NCBI GenBank assembly: GCA_964445305.1
Contig: CAYUKK010000011.1
Location: 1 to 20,856 of the forward strand
Source of the DNA: CAYUKK01 sp964445305
GTDB lineage: Bacteria; Acidobacteriota; Aminicenantia; Aminicenantales; UBA8522
DNA length: 20,856 nucleotides
Direction: 5' to 3'
The notes below the pieces were generated by a model, which did not search any database, had not been told where the DNA came from, and was given only the letters and a program-made list of their open reading frames with translations. Shown piece after piece: positions 7,132 to 15,531 of the stretch (position 1 is its first letter; each line of letters starts with the position of its first letter). Made by a program: the position numbers and the translations under genes.

Positions 7132-9414
7132 ATGAAAAGGAAAACATGGCCACTCGCCTCTTTATGTCTCTTCGTCTTCTTTGCCACCTCCCTTCTTTGT
7201 GGCTCATCCTTTACGAGCATAGATAGAGTCGCGGTTCACGACAGCCAGCTCAGGACAAAGGTGCTGCTGGAAAGCAAAGCGGCGCTTCTGCCCCTCACGG
7301 CTTTCTATGCCAAAGAATCTCCCCGAACGCTTGTTGTCGAGGTCGAGAACGTTGATACCGCCCACGTCCCGAAGATTCAGTCGGCAGGCTCTCCGTTCGT
7401 GGAAAACATCAGCCTGGAAAAGGTCGCCGAGACCAAACTCCGTCTTCTGGTCCAGGTGTGCGAGCAAGTGCCCTTCCGCGTTTACCGGAACGAGGCCACG
7501 ACGATCGTTGAGCTTAACAAGGTTGTCCGGCAAAACGCCGAATCTCTCATCGAATCGGAAGTTGCGCCGGAGTTGGCGAAGAGTTCCGCCGAAACCGTGT
7601 TCATGAATAAGCTGAGCTTCGAAGAGAATGAGAAATCTCTCCTCTTCCGGGCCAGCCTGAGCTCGAGCCCAGTCCCTCAAATTTTCACTCTGGAAAACCC
7701 CCTCCGCTTGGTCGTTGACCTTTTCAACACAATCTACGGAGAACCCACTTCTGTTTATTCCGTGGGCAAAGATGGCCTGAAGAGGGCACGGGTCGCCCAG
7801 TTTCAGGTGGGCAATCCGCGCTCCATCACCCGCATCGTTTTCGATTTGGAAAAGCCTCAACAGTACGACCTCACCGTGAAGGGTAATGAAATCGTCGTCG
7901 CTTTCCCCAAGGATAAATCTGCGCCGCCGTTGATGACGGCCTCAGCAGCGCCCGAAAAACCGTCGCCTTCTTCCAGGGTCACCCCGCCCCCTCCAGCTCA
8001 GCCTCCAACCCCACTGCCTCAAGAGCCAAAGCCCCAGGACGAGACCAACAGTCTGAAGACAAAAAATGGCGAGAGAAAGGTTCAGGAAGTCGACAGCGCT
8101 CCTGAAGTCCGGCAAGAAGAACAATTCAAACCCAAGACCATCGCCGAGACGGAAGTCAAGTATACGGGAGAAATCATTACCCTCCGGTTCAAGGATGCAG
8201 ACTTGAGGGACGTCATTCTTTACCTCGGCGATTTCGCTAAGCTCAACGTTGTCTTCGACCCCGAGGTGCGCGGCGTCGTCACCTGCAACCTGGAGGATGT
8301 CCCCTGGGATCAGGCTCTCGATATCATTCTCAGGAACAATAAACTTGGCAAGATTCTCGAAGGCAATGTCCTCCGCATCGCTCCCATCAGCGTGCTTACC
8401 CGTGAGGAAGAGGAGCAGCGGCGACTCCAGGAGAGCCGTCAGTTAGCGGGTCCCCTCATTGTCAAAACAATCACCCTTTCCTACTCCAAAGCTCGCGATG
8501 TCATGTCGCTCCTCACCCAGAAAAAGTCCGAGCGGGGGCAGATAACGGTCGATGAGCGAACCAACACCCTGATCATCTCTGACGTCAAAGAAAGCCTTGA
8601 CTTGCTCGAGAAATTGATTGCCGTGCTCGACACCCCCACGCCCCAAGTCTCCATCGAAGCCAGGATCGTCGAGGCCACATCAACGTTCATCCGGAACCTG
8701 GGGATTCAGTGGGGATTTCGAGGCATCGCCGACCCCTTCTATGGCAACCAAACCAGCCTCCAGTTCCCCCATAAGGCTCTCGTGGACGGGGCGCTTATTC
8801 CGAAGGGAATTGTGACCAAAGGCATCGGTGGTCCGCTTGGCGGTTATGCCATCAACCTCCCTGCACCCGCCTTCACCACCGCTCTCGGCTTTTCCTTTGC
8901 CAATGTTCTGGACACTTTCCGCCTGGATATGGCCATCTCCGCCCTGGAGACCTCAGGCGAAGGCCGGATCATCTCCTGCCCGAAGGTCACAACTCAGAAT
9001 AACCAGGCCGCCGAGATCATCCAGGGACGCCAGATCCCCGTTCAGACGGTTGCGAATTTCACCGTGACCACGCGTTACGTCAATGCCGCCTTGGAGCTCA
9101 AGGCGACGCCTCAGATCACGGCTGAAGGCACGATCATCATGACCCTGGAAATCCAGAACAACGCCGCCGATTTTGCTAACCTCGTCAACGGTATTCCCCC
9201 CATTACGACGCAGAGCGCCAAGACAACGGTCATGGTTCCGGACGGGGGCACGACTGTCATCGGCGGCATCTATCGGACGGAAGATTCCATCACCCGAGAG
9301 CGCGTACCGCTCCTCCATTCCATCCCGATTTTGGGAAATCTCTTCCGGTCATTTGCCCGAACAAAACAGAACAGGGAGTTGCTCATCTTTATCACTCCTC
9401 GAATCATAAAATAA
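7132..9414 (+). CDS. pilQ: Type IV pilus secretin PilQ
   Basis: PilQ is the outer-membrane secretin through which the pilus passes. The 760-residue protein starts with a signal peptide (about 1-24). Two AMIN domains that may bind peptidoglycan follow (about 27-103 and 156-258). A Pro-rich, low-complexity linker spans about 261-340. The STN/N0 domain is at about 346-416 (ITLRFKDADLRDVILYLGDF), an N1 domain at about 443-505 (DERTNTLIISD), and the secretin beta-barrel from about 506 to the end. The barrel signature includes VPDGGTTVIGGIY, VPLLHSIPILGNLFRS and the terminal ELLIFITPRI. All parts are in the usual order and the length is normal. GGAGGAG lies about eight bases before the ATG. A Cys at 23 has a poor lipobox context, so I do not call it a lipoprotein. 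It shares the operon with the alignment complex genes and two exported proteins downstream. Confidence 0.96.
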   Translation: MKRKTWPLASLCLFVFFATSLLCGSSFTSIDRVAVHDSQLRTKVLLESKAALLPLTAFYAKESPRTLVVEVENVDTAHVPKIQSAGSPFVENISLEKVAETKLRLLVQVCEQVPFRVYRNEATTIVELNKVVRQNAESLIESEVAPELAKSSAETVFMNKLSFEENEKSLLFRASLSSSPVPQIFTLENPLRLVVDLFNTIYGEPTSVYSVGKDGLKRARVAQFQVGNPRSITRIVFDLEKPQQYDLTVKGNEIVVAFPKDKSAPPLMTASAAPEKPSPSSRVTPPPPAQPPTPLPQEPKPQDETNSLKTKNGERKVQEVDSAPEVRQEEQFKPKTIAETEVKYTGEIITLRFKDADLRDVILYLGDFAKLNVVFDPEVRGVVTCNLEDVPWDQALDIILRNNKLGKILEGNVLRIAPISVLTREEEEQRRLQESRQLAGPLIVKTITLSYSKARDVMSLLTQKKSERGQITVDERTNTLIISDVKESLDLLEKLIAVLDTPTPQVSIEARIVEATSTFIRNLGIQWGFRGIADPFYGNQTSLQFPHKALVDGALIPKGIVTKGIGGPLGGYAINLPAPAFTTALGFSFANVLDTFRLDMAISALETSGEGRIISCPKVTTQNNQAAEIIQGRQIPVQTVANFTVTTRYVNAALELKATPQITAEGTIIMTLEIQNNAADFANLVNGIPPITTQSAKTTVMVPDGGTTVIGGIYRTEDSITRERVPLLHSIPILGNLFRSFARTKQNRELLIFITPRIIK

Positions 9415-9425
9415 GGGGTGCGACC

Positions 9426-10013
9426 ATGAAAAACACGAAGAAAATCTGGGGCTTATCAGTCATCCTGCCCATTCTGCTGACCCTTTCCGCCTGCAACCCT
9501 ATTGAAGACGAGACGAAGTCGGGTTCCATACTCGTCATCGAAAAGATTCAGGGCCAGGACTATGAAGGAAACGCAGCCGATTTCCTTCAGTCCGATGTTA
9601 TCAAGAATAGCGCTGTCTACGCGGACGCGGCTACCGTCATATTCCGGGCTGCGACATTGGACCCCAAACCCATACTCGGAGCCTCCCAGTATAATGACAT
9701 CGTTGTGACGAAGTATACGGTATCCTATTCCCGGTCAGACGGGAAAAACACGCCCGGCGTTGATGTCCCCCTCCCCTTCGAGGGCTCCCTCTCGGCTCTG
9801 GTCAGGGTGGGCTCCTCGACGTCGGTCTCCTTTGTCGTTGTTCGCGAAGTGGCCAAGATGGAGCCGCCGCTCGTCGCTCTGGCTGAGGGAAGAGCGGAGG
9901 GAGTCCTCCAGGTCACGGCCAAGATTGACTTCTACGGACATGACCTGGCCAATCGGAATGTGAAGGCGACGGGATACCTGGCCATCTATTTTGCCAATTA
10001 CGTTGATGAATAA
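9426..10013 (+). CDS. Uncharacterised lipoprotein following pilQ
   Basis: The product has 195 residues. It has a clear lipoprotein signal peptide: a basic N-terminus, a hydrophobic core and the lipobox LSAC with Cys23. The mature part begins with Asn-Pro after the Cys, rather than the Asp that would keep it in the inner membrane of E. coli-type systems. The rest appears beta-rich (alternating hydrophobic strands such as SLSALVRVG, SVSFVVVREVA, VLQVTAKIDFYG and GYLAIYFANY). I recognise no family. The start codon lies 11 bases after the pilQ stop, with AAGGGGTG overlapping that stop, so it is almost certainly translated from the pil operon message. Its place suggests an outer-membrane or periplasmic partner of the secretin or pilus, but this is inference from position only. 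Confidence 0.85.
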   Translation: MKNTKKIWGLSVILPILLTLSACNPIEDETKSGSILVIEKIQGQDYEGNAADFLQSDVIKNSAVYADAATVIFRAATLDPKPILGASQYNDIVVTKYTVSYSRSDGKNTPGVDVPLPFEGSLSALVRVGSSTSVSFVVVREVAKMEPPLVALAEGRAEGVLQVTAKIDFYGHDLANRNVKATGYLAIYFANYVDE

Positions 10014-10053
10014 GCGGAGAACGACCATGGATAATCAAAAAAGGGGAATCACC

Positions 10054-10869
10054 ATGAAGACGAAGAAAACGGTATTCATCTCCCTCGTTTTTCTGGCCTT
10101 TGTCTTCTTGAGCTCCGAATCCTGCAAGCGGAGCGATGTGGAAATACCTGGTCCCTCTGGCCCATCCTCATTCGCCATTCTTCTGCGACTTAACGCCAGT
10201 CCTAATACTCTCTTCGCCGGGTTAACGACAAGGCAAATGACGACGATCACGGCCACCCTTAAAAAATATGACGGCACCCCTATCCCGGGAAAAACTCTCT
10301 TTTTCGAGACCATTGATAGCTCCGGCAACAGGATAGACCTTGGTTACTTCGAGGGTTATCAAGCTCTCCAATCAAAAACTACAGACAGCTCTGGCTCAGT
10401 CAGGGTTAACTACTATGGTCCTCTTTCCGAAGAAATCCTGACCAACGCAACCATCTATGTTCGAGCCACGGCGGCCTGGGAGGGCTCTCAATTCATCTAT
10501 GAGGTAGCACCCCTCTATATCATTCGCGACGCTGACCAAATTTCCTTTGTCGTCGAAGCCATCCCGCCTGTCATCTACGCAGGCGATACCAACCCTACTT
10601 CCGAGATTAGGGCTCGCGTCACCATGGGCGGAGCGCCCGTTCAGGACTATCCAGTTTATTTTATCCTCGAATCTCCCATCGGTATTTTCTCTGATGGCCT
10701 GAGACATACTTACGCCCTGACCAATGCCGATGGAGTTGCCTCGAAAACTTATATCGGTCCAACCTGGGTGGAAATCGCAGCGAACGAGGTGACCGTATCC
10801 ATTAAGGTTGTGCTCACGGATACGATTTCTGAAACCGTCAGCCTGAAGATCATCAGGAAGCATGATTGA
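10054..10869 (+). CDS. Exported protein with two Ig-like (invasin/Big-1 type) domains
   Basis: The 271-residue product has an N-terminal hydrophobic segment (about 6-20) ending in SESC (Cys24), an imperfect lipobox, so it is either a lipoprotein or a cleaved or anchored exported protein. After a Gly/Pro/Ser linker there are two Ig-like repeats, at about 38-150 and 155-265. Each has the pattern of Big-1/invasin folds: a start like LNASPNTLFAG or AIPPVIYAG, then G-x-P-(I/V) with an FF or YF strand, then TDSSGSVRVNYYGP or TNADGVASKTYIGP. These folds commonly act as surface stalks or adhesion modules. ATG 10054 has AGGGGA six bases upstream. ATG 10027 also has a GGAG site and would add nine residues. 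It is the last gene of the pil transcription unit and lies 30 bases from the convergent priA stop. Confidence 0.82.
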   Translation: MKTKKTVFISLVFLAFVFLSSESCKRSDVEIPGPSGPSSFAILLRLNASPNTLFAGLTTRQMTTITATLKKYDGTPIPGKTLFFETIDSSGNRIDLGYFEGYQALQSKTTDSSGSVRVNYYGPLSEEILTNATIYVRATAAWEGSQFIYEVAPLYIIRDADQISFVVEAIPPVIYAGDTNPTSEIRARVTMGGAPVQDYPVYFILESPIGIFSDGLRHTYALTNADGVASKTYIGPTWVEIAANEVTVSIKVVLTDTISETVSLKIIRKHD

Positions 10870-10899
10870 GGAGTTATCGCTCGAAGCTGAATAGCCAGC

Positions 10900-13050
10900 T
10901 CAATCAAAAAAGGAAGCCCTCTTTCGAAGAGGAACTGTCGGCCACACCCGAGAAAGAAGTCGGTCCAGGCTTTGCTTTCTTTTGGCCTTCAAGCCGATCT
11001 TGATGCGGGGAGTGCTTTTGCCGGACGCTGAGAAACCCAGGGATGGTCCGAAAATCTCGACCGTTGGCGTGGCCTCTTTTATCTTTTTCACAAAGTCTCT
11101 CGCCTGAGCAGCCAACCGGCGAGAATTCTTTCCCTCGAGGATGACCTCGGCCAGGCAAGAAAAAGGAGGATAGCCCATAAGTCGCCGGAATTTGATCTCT
11201 TGTTCATAAAAAGCCCGGTAATCTCCTCGAGCGGCTGTGGCAATGGCGAAGTGCTCCGGCGCACCTGTCTGGATGATGGCTTCACCCGATGGACTCGGCT
11301 TGACGAAGCGAAGGAAACTCATGACGGTTTGAAAAGCTCTCTGGCTTGACCTGAAATCAGCCAGATGGAGGAGCATTTCAGGGTGAAGAATGCCGACGAG
11401 ACCAGCGGCCGGGAGGTCGGGCTGGCGAATCAGGAACCGGGTTCCGAGAAGAATGTCAACTCTTCCCTTCCTGAAATCACCGAGAATTGTCTCCCGTCTT
11501 CCCTTAGAGCTCGGCGCATCAGCGCTCAGGACTTCTATCCTCCGTTGAGGGAATGCCTTTTTTAACTCCTCTCCCACAGCTTCTATTCCAGGCCCCCTTT
11601 TTTCGAGGAGCCGACTTCCGCAGCGAGAGCAACCCGGTGGCTGGGGGAAGAGCAGCCGACAGGAGTGGCAGGCCAATTTTTCTTCCTTCCTGTGATAGGC
11701 AAGGGCCTGTCGACAGCGAGGGCATCGGGGGATGAATCCACATTTGGCGCAGATAAAATAAGCAGCATAGCCTCGCCGGTTGAAAAAGAGGAGGATTGGC
11801 TCTCCTGTCCTGAGTTTCTCTTCCATTTTCTCCAGGAGAAGCCGGGAGACCAGCCCGTGATCTTTTCGGCTATCCACCAGGGTAACTCTTTTTGTCCATT
11901 CCTCTCCGCCGAGGTTGATAAGATGACCTTCTTTCTGAGCCCGATAATAGGCTTCAACCGTGGGCATGGCGCTCCCCATGACAAGCGTGGCCCCCTCTTC
12001 TTTTGCTCTAAGCCAGGCTCCCTTTCGGATATCGAAGGGGGACCCGTCTCCCTGGTCATATGAATCGTCATGTTCTTCGTCGAGGATGATGAGCTTCACC
12101 TCCTCAAGGGGAGAAAAGAGCGCCGAGCGCGCGCCTAAGGCCACTCGAACGAGCCCCTCTCTTGCCTTCTGCCATTCCAGCTCGCGCTGCGGAGTGGGGA
12201 GCTGACTGTGGAAAAGTCCAACTTCTTCGCCCAGACTATGCCGAATTCTTGACACGATGTCCGAGGCCAAGGCAATTTCGGGCACAAGATAAAGAACGCC
12301 CCCGACTTCCCTCCGCACCCGTCTTATCAACTCCAGGTAGAGAGCCTGTCTTTTTTCTCTTGACCCAACCACGAGAAATGGAGAAAACCGATTCTCAGCC
12401 AAGACAGCCTGGATTCGATGACCGGCTTGCTCAACGCTTTTTTCAAGAGAAAAATGAAGCTCCAGCTGCACGGGCCGGAAGGGAGCTTTCCTCTTTTTCC
12501 TTCTCTTCTCCCGTCTGACTCCCCTTTTAACTGCAATCAGCCCTTTACGTTCCATTCTCGATAGGAGCGAAGCGATGTTTTTCAACCCTAACTTTCTCTC
12601 CAGGAATCGCCCGCTATAAGCTTTTTTCTTCAACCAAAGGGCCACCGCTTCCTCACCTGGCCGGAGCACTCCGTTCTCAAGAGCCTGGGCACCCTTCTGG
12701 CTGAGAAAATAGGTAGCTTTCGTCCGGACCAAAAGAGAGGGTGGGAGGGAGGCCTGGAGGATTTCCCCCCACGGGATGAAAAAGTAACGACTCAACTTTT
12801 CCGTGAAGGCAAGAAAAGACGCCGGGAACGATGGCTGATCGTCGAGGACTTCAGCCACAGGCTTAAGGGTCATCCCTTTTTTTCTCGTCCTGGCCGCGGT
12901 GCGGAGAACAAACCCGGTGAGGAGTTTCCCGCCGAAGGGAACGAGAACCCGCATTCCTGGTTGGACTCTTTCGGCCAACGGAGGAGGCACAGAATATGTA
13001 AACGGCTCTTCTAAGGGAAGCGGAAGAAGAACATCGGCGTAGCGGATCAT
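10900..13050 (-). CDS. priA: PriA-family primosomal protein N', apparently without a functional helicase motor
   Basis: PriA recognises stalled forks and reloads the replisome. This 716-residue protein is near the usual length (E. coli 732). It has the N-terminal 3'-end-binding domain (YADVLLPLPLEEPFTY), a linker with a basic tract (about 177-189) and the helicase-like core. Motif Ia YLVPEIALA (254-262), GARSALFSPL (306-315), motif II DEEHD (324-328) and a GSAMP version of GSATP (359-363) are recognisable. Eight zinc-site cysteines form four CxxC pairs (434/437, 443/446, 461/464, 474/477). Walker A is lost: where GxTGSGKTE is expected there is VVGSREKRQALYL (227-239). Motif V (GTRFLIRQ, 536-543) and motif VI (SFLRFVKP, about 578-585, in place of QVAGRAGR) are also degenerate. 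ATP-driven unwinding is therefore unlikely. The ATG overlaps the udg stop as ATGA. Confidence 0.88.
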   Translation of the reverse strand: MIRYADVLLPLPLEEPFTYSVPPPLAERVQPGMRVLVPFGGKLLTGFVLRTAARTRKKGMTLKPVAEVLDDQPSFPASFLAFTEKLSRYFFIPWGEILQASLPPSLLVRTKATYFLSQKGAQALENGVLRPGEEAVALWLKKKAYSGRFLERKLGLKNIASLLSRMERKGLIAVKRGVRREKRRKKRKAPFRPVQLELHFSLEKSVEQAGHRIQAVLAENRFSPFLVVGSREKRQALYLELIRRVRREVGGVLYLVPEIALASDIVSRIRHSLGEEVGLFHSQLPTPQRELEWQKAREGLVRVALGARSALFSPLEEVKLIILDEEHDDSYDQGDGSPFDIRKGAWLRAKEEGATLVMGSAMPTVEAYYRAQKEGHLINLGGEEWTKRVTLVDSRKDHGLVSRLLLEKMEEKLRTGEPILLFFNRRGYAAYFICAKCGFIPRCPRCRQALAYHRKEEKLACHSCRLLFPQPPGCSRCGSRLLEKRGPGIEAVGEELKKAFPQRRIEVLSADAPSSKGRRETILGDFRKGRVDILLGTRFLIRQPDLPAAGLVGILHPEMLLHLADFRSSQRAFQTVMSFLRFVKPSPSGEAIIQTGAPEHFAIATAARGDYRAFYEQEIKFRRLMGYPPFSCLAEVILEGKNSRRLAAQARDFVKKIKEATPTVEIFGPSLGFSASGKSTPRIKIGLKAKRKQSLDRLLSRVWPTVPLRKRASFFD
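10906..10932 (-). terminator. Weak terminator-like hairpin at end of priA operon
   Basis: On the minus strand a six-pair stem CCTCTT-CGA-AAGAGG (10932-10918) is followed, after six bases, by a run of six T (10911-10906). It lies inside the last codons of priA. The gap between stem and T-run is longer than in a good intrinsic terminator. No better candidate was seen in the 30 bases between the convergent operons. Confidence 0.2.
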
Positions 13051-13715
13051 TGCTGGCCGAGGACGGTCATGACTTTCTGCATATCCTGCCAGACGAGCTT
13101 CTTGATAGCTTTGTTTCCCTCGTTCCGGAGAACATAGGCAGGGTGGAAGGTGGGCATGACCAGGATATCTCCGAATGCATAGAAATTGCCCCGGAGGCTG
13201 GTCATGTTTCCCTCGACGGGGACAAAAAACTCTGTGGCCACCTTTCCCAGGGTGATAATCACCCGGGGCTTGATGATTTCAACCTGAGCCAGCAGGTAGC
13301 CCCGGCACTTCTCGATTTCGTCCGGATGGGGAGTTCGGTTCTCGGGGGGTCGACACTTGACGACATTCGTGATGTAGACTTCTTCCCGCGTCCGCCTCAT
13401 CGCCTCGATAATTCTTGTCAAAAGTTGGCCCGCTCGACCGACAAACGGTCGCCCCTGAGCATCTTCATCAACTCCTGGCGCTTCACCGACGAACATCAAG
13501 TCAGCATCAAAATTCCCTTCCCCCGGTACCGGGTTTTTCCTCGTCCTGGCCAAAGGACAACGGCAACAAGATTGAATGTGGCTGTGGATCAAAAGAAGGT
13601 CATCCTTCTTGTTCCTTTCTTTCTTCTCCGCTACAAGAAAATCTACGCCCAGCTCCTTGAGGAAATGAAGGCCCGTTTCGAGGCTTTCGACCCAGGAATC
13701 ACTCTTTTTGCTCAA
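13047..13715 (-). CDS. Family 4 (Fe-S) uracil-DNA glycosylase
   Basis: The enzyme removes uracil from DNA, starting base excision repair. The 222-residue product has all family 4 marks. The catalytic loop is GEAPGVDED (78-86) followed by GRPFVGRAGQLL. CRPPENRTP carries one Fe-S cysteine, and the C-terminal motif is FHPAYVLRN. The four cluster cysteines are Cys50, Cys53, Cys121 and Cys137, whose spacing (3, 68, 16) closely matches that described for the Thermus enzyme. About 35 extra charged residues precede the catalytic core, common in bacterial members. The TTG start is supported by GAGG six bases upstream, and lies within the last codons of coaBC (17-base overlap). The stop overlaps the priA start, suggesting coupled translation of two DNA-maintenance genes. 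Confidence 0.93.
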   Translation of the reverse strand: MSKKSDSWVESLETGLHFLKELGVDFLVAEKKERNKKDDLLLIHSHIQSCCRCPLARTRKNPVPGEGNFDADLMFVGEAPGVDEDAQGRPFVGRAGQLLTRIIEAMRRTREEVYITNVVKCRPPENRTPHPDEIEKCRGYLLAQVEIIKPRVIITLGKVATEFFVPVEGNMTSLRGNFYAFGDILVMPTFHPAYVLRNEGNKAIKKLVWQDMQKVMTVLGQQ

Positions 13716-14898
13716 TCAAAACCTCGACTCTATCCAGGATGAGACGGCTTATTTCCCGCTTGCTCAGGACCTCCGTTTCCAGCGAATTCCCTTTCCGATC
13801 GATGATGATAACCCGGTTGAAGTCGGATTCGAACCCGATGCCGGGCTGAGATACATCGTTAGCCACGATCAAATCGAGGCCCTTCTCTTTAAGCTTGAGG
13901 AAAGCCTGGCGCTCAACGTCCTGAGTCTCGGCGGCGAAGCCGACGACCAAAAGCCGTTTCTTCGTTCTCTTCTGTCGGAGGCTGGCCAGAATGTCCTCCG
14001 TCTGGATGAGACGCACCCGGGCAGGAATCTGGCTCTTCCGGATTTTCTGGGCCGAGGGAGCCTCGAATCTAAAATCCGAGACCGCGGCCGCCATCAACAG
14101 GATATCCGCATCCGGAAGATGCTCGTGCACCTGCCGGTACATCTCTCCTGCTGTCTCGACGGGAATGAAAGTGGCCCCGGGTGGGGGGAGAAGAGAAGTG
14201 GGGCCGGCGATGAGCACAACTTCAGCTCCCCGTGAAAGTGCCTCCGCCGCCAGCGCAAAGCCCATTTTCCCCGAAGACCGGTTAGACAGGAAACGAACCG
14301 GGTCGAGGGGCTCTCGGGTGGGGCCGGCGGTAACGATTATCTTTTGACCACGGAGGCTTTCCACTTTCTGCAAGAGAACCCGCCCCCTTTCGACAACCTC
14401 TTCCGGCGAAGCCAGTCTTCCCCAGCCCTCGGCTTGACAGGCCAAATAGCCTTTCTCGGGCAAGACAAATTCAACTCCCCAGCTGCGGAGCTTCTGAATA
14501 TTAGCCTGCGTCTGGGGATGGAGATACATGGCCTCATTCATGGCCGGCGCGATGAGAACGGGACAGCGCACCGCCAGGAAAAAGGTGGAGAGAAAATCAT
14601 CGGCTACTCCCGAAGCGAATTTGCCAAGAATATTGGCCGTGGCTGGAGCGACAACGAGCAGGGCCGTCTCTTCAGCCAGGGAGATATGGGCAATCTTTTT
14701 CTCCTCTTCTTGCCCGAAGAGGTCGATGAGCACCGGCTGCCCAGAAAGAGCCCGGAACAATTGCGGACCGATCAGCTTGGTGGCGTGCCGCGTCATGATG
14801 ACCTGCACGGTTCGCCCGAGGTCTTGAAAGCGGCGAAGAATTTCGCAGGCTTTATAGATGCTGATCGAGGACGTAACACCCAAGACTATCTTTTTCAT
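13699..14898 (-). CDS. coaBC: Bifunctional phosphopantothenoylcysteine decarboxylase/phosphopantothenate-cysteine ligase
   Basis: CoaBC makes 4'-phosphopantetheine from phosphopantothenate and cysteine, the step before CoaD. The 399-residue protein holds both halves. The FMN-dependent CoaC half has the start KKIVLGVTSSISIYKA, catalytic His71 (AHISL), the PAMN motif with Asn121, and Cys154 (LACQAEGWGR) in the active-site flap. The CoaB half has TAGPTREPLDPVRFLSNRSS (189-208), the AAAVSDFR strand and the Lys pair K284/K287 in KIRK. All key residues line up with E. coli CoaBC (His75, Asn125, Cys158). It lies nine bases downstream of gmk and overlaps the glycosylase gene by 17 bases. No strong ribosome site is evident, consistent with coupling to gmk. 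Confidence 0.95.
   Translation of the reverse strand: MKKIVLGVTSSISIYKACEILRRFQDLGRTVQVIMTRHATKLIGPQLFRALSGQPVLIDLFGQEEEKKIAHISLAEETALLVVAPATANILGKFASGVADDFLSTFFLAVRCPVLIAPAMNEAMYLHPQTQANIQKLRSWGVEFVLPEKGYLACQAEGWGRLASPEEVVERGRVLLQKVESLRGQKIIVTAGPTREPLDPVRFLSNRSSGKMGFALAAEALSRGAEVVLIAGPTSLLPPPGATFIPVETAGEMYRQVHEHLPDADILLMAAAVSDFRFEAPSAQKIRKSQIPARVRLIQTEDILASLRQKRTKKRLLVVGFAAETQDVERQAFLKLKEKGLDLIVANDVSQPGIGFESDFNRVIIIDRKGNSLETEVLSKREISRLILDRVEVLIEQKE
13722..13725 (-). promoter_or_regulatory. Ribosome binding site supporting the TTG start of the glycosylase
   Basis: GAGG on the minus strand lies six bases upstream of TTG 13715-13713, inside the 3' end of coaBC. No ATG or GTG is placed as well, so this site decides the start. 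Confidence 0.5.
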
Positions 14899-14907
14899 GG
14901 CTTCATT

Positions 14908-15519
14908 TCATCCCTGAGGAGGTTTGATGCCGAAGCTCTTAAGAATGGCGGCCACCCTCCTCTCTCGACTTAACCGCCGACAGCGATGGCAGCGGATGAT
15001 GGATTCCAATTCCCGCGTCGCCTCCTTGAGGTCATCGTTGATGACGAGGTAGTCGAATCGGTGATAGGACCGGATTTCCTGGCGAGCCCGCTCCAAGCGG
15101 CGGCGAACGACAGCCGGGTCATCCAGCCCTCTTTTTTTTAACCGCGCCTTGAGCTCTTGATAATTGGGGGGAAGGATAAAGACAAAGACCGCTCCCCTAA
15201 CTTTCCGCTTGACTTGAGCTGCTCCCTGGACATCGATGTCCAGCACAAGGTCATTGCGGCCGGCCTGGCGGAGCTCTCGGGCCGCTGTTCCGTAATAGAA
15301 GTTATGGACAACCGCCCATTCGATGAATTCTCCCCTCCTGACCATCCGCTGGAAAACCTTCTCATTGACAAAATGATAGTCCCGACCGTCCATTTCGCCT
15401 GCGCGCTTGGGCCTTGTCGTGTGCGAGACGGAAAAACGAAGTCCGGGCACGCGGCTCAAGACTTCCCGGATGAGCGTCGTCTTCCCGCTGCCCGACGGTC
15501 CAGAGATAACATAAATCAT
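14908..15519 (-). CDS. gmk: Guanylate kinase
   Basis: The enzyme phosphorylates GMP to GDP with ATP. The 203-residue length is typical. The P-loop is GPSGSGKTT (7-15). The GMP-binding region has VSHTTRPKRAGEMDGRDYHF and FIEWAVVHNFYYGT. LVLDIDVQGAAQVK holds the conserved DIDVQGA strand. The lid has RLKKRGLDDPAVVRRRL, and YLVINDDL is the conserved C-terminal strand. It sits 12 bases after yicC and nine before coaBC, the common yicC-gmk-(rpoZ)-coaBC arrangement, but without rpoZ. An AAGG element precedes the ATG at slightly long spacing. Confidence 0.95.
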   Translation of the reverse strand: MIYVISGPSGSGKTTLIREVLSRVPGLRFSVSHTTRPKRAGEMDGRDYHFVNEKVFQRMVRRGEFIEWAVVHNFYYGTAARELRQAGRNDLVLDIDVQGAAQVKRKVRGAVFVFILPPNYQELKARLKKRGLDDPAVVRRRLERARQEIRSYHRFDYLVINDDLKEATRELESIIRCHRCRRLSRERRVAAILKSFGIKPPQG

Positions 15520-15531
15520 AATTCTTCGCCT

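Noticed and set aside
10885..10900. AGCTG/CAGCT inverted repeat between the convergent operons as a bidirectional terminator
   Set aside because: The stem has only five pairs and is not followed by a T-run on either strand.
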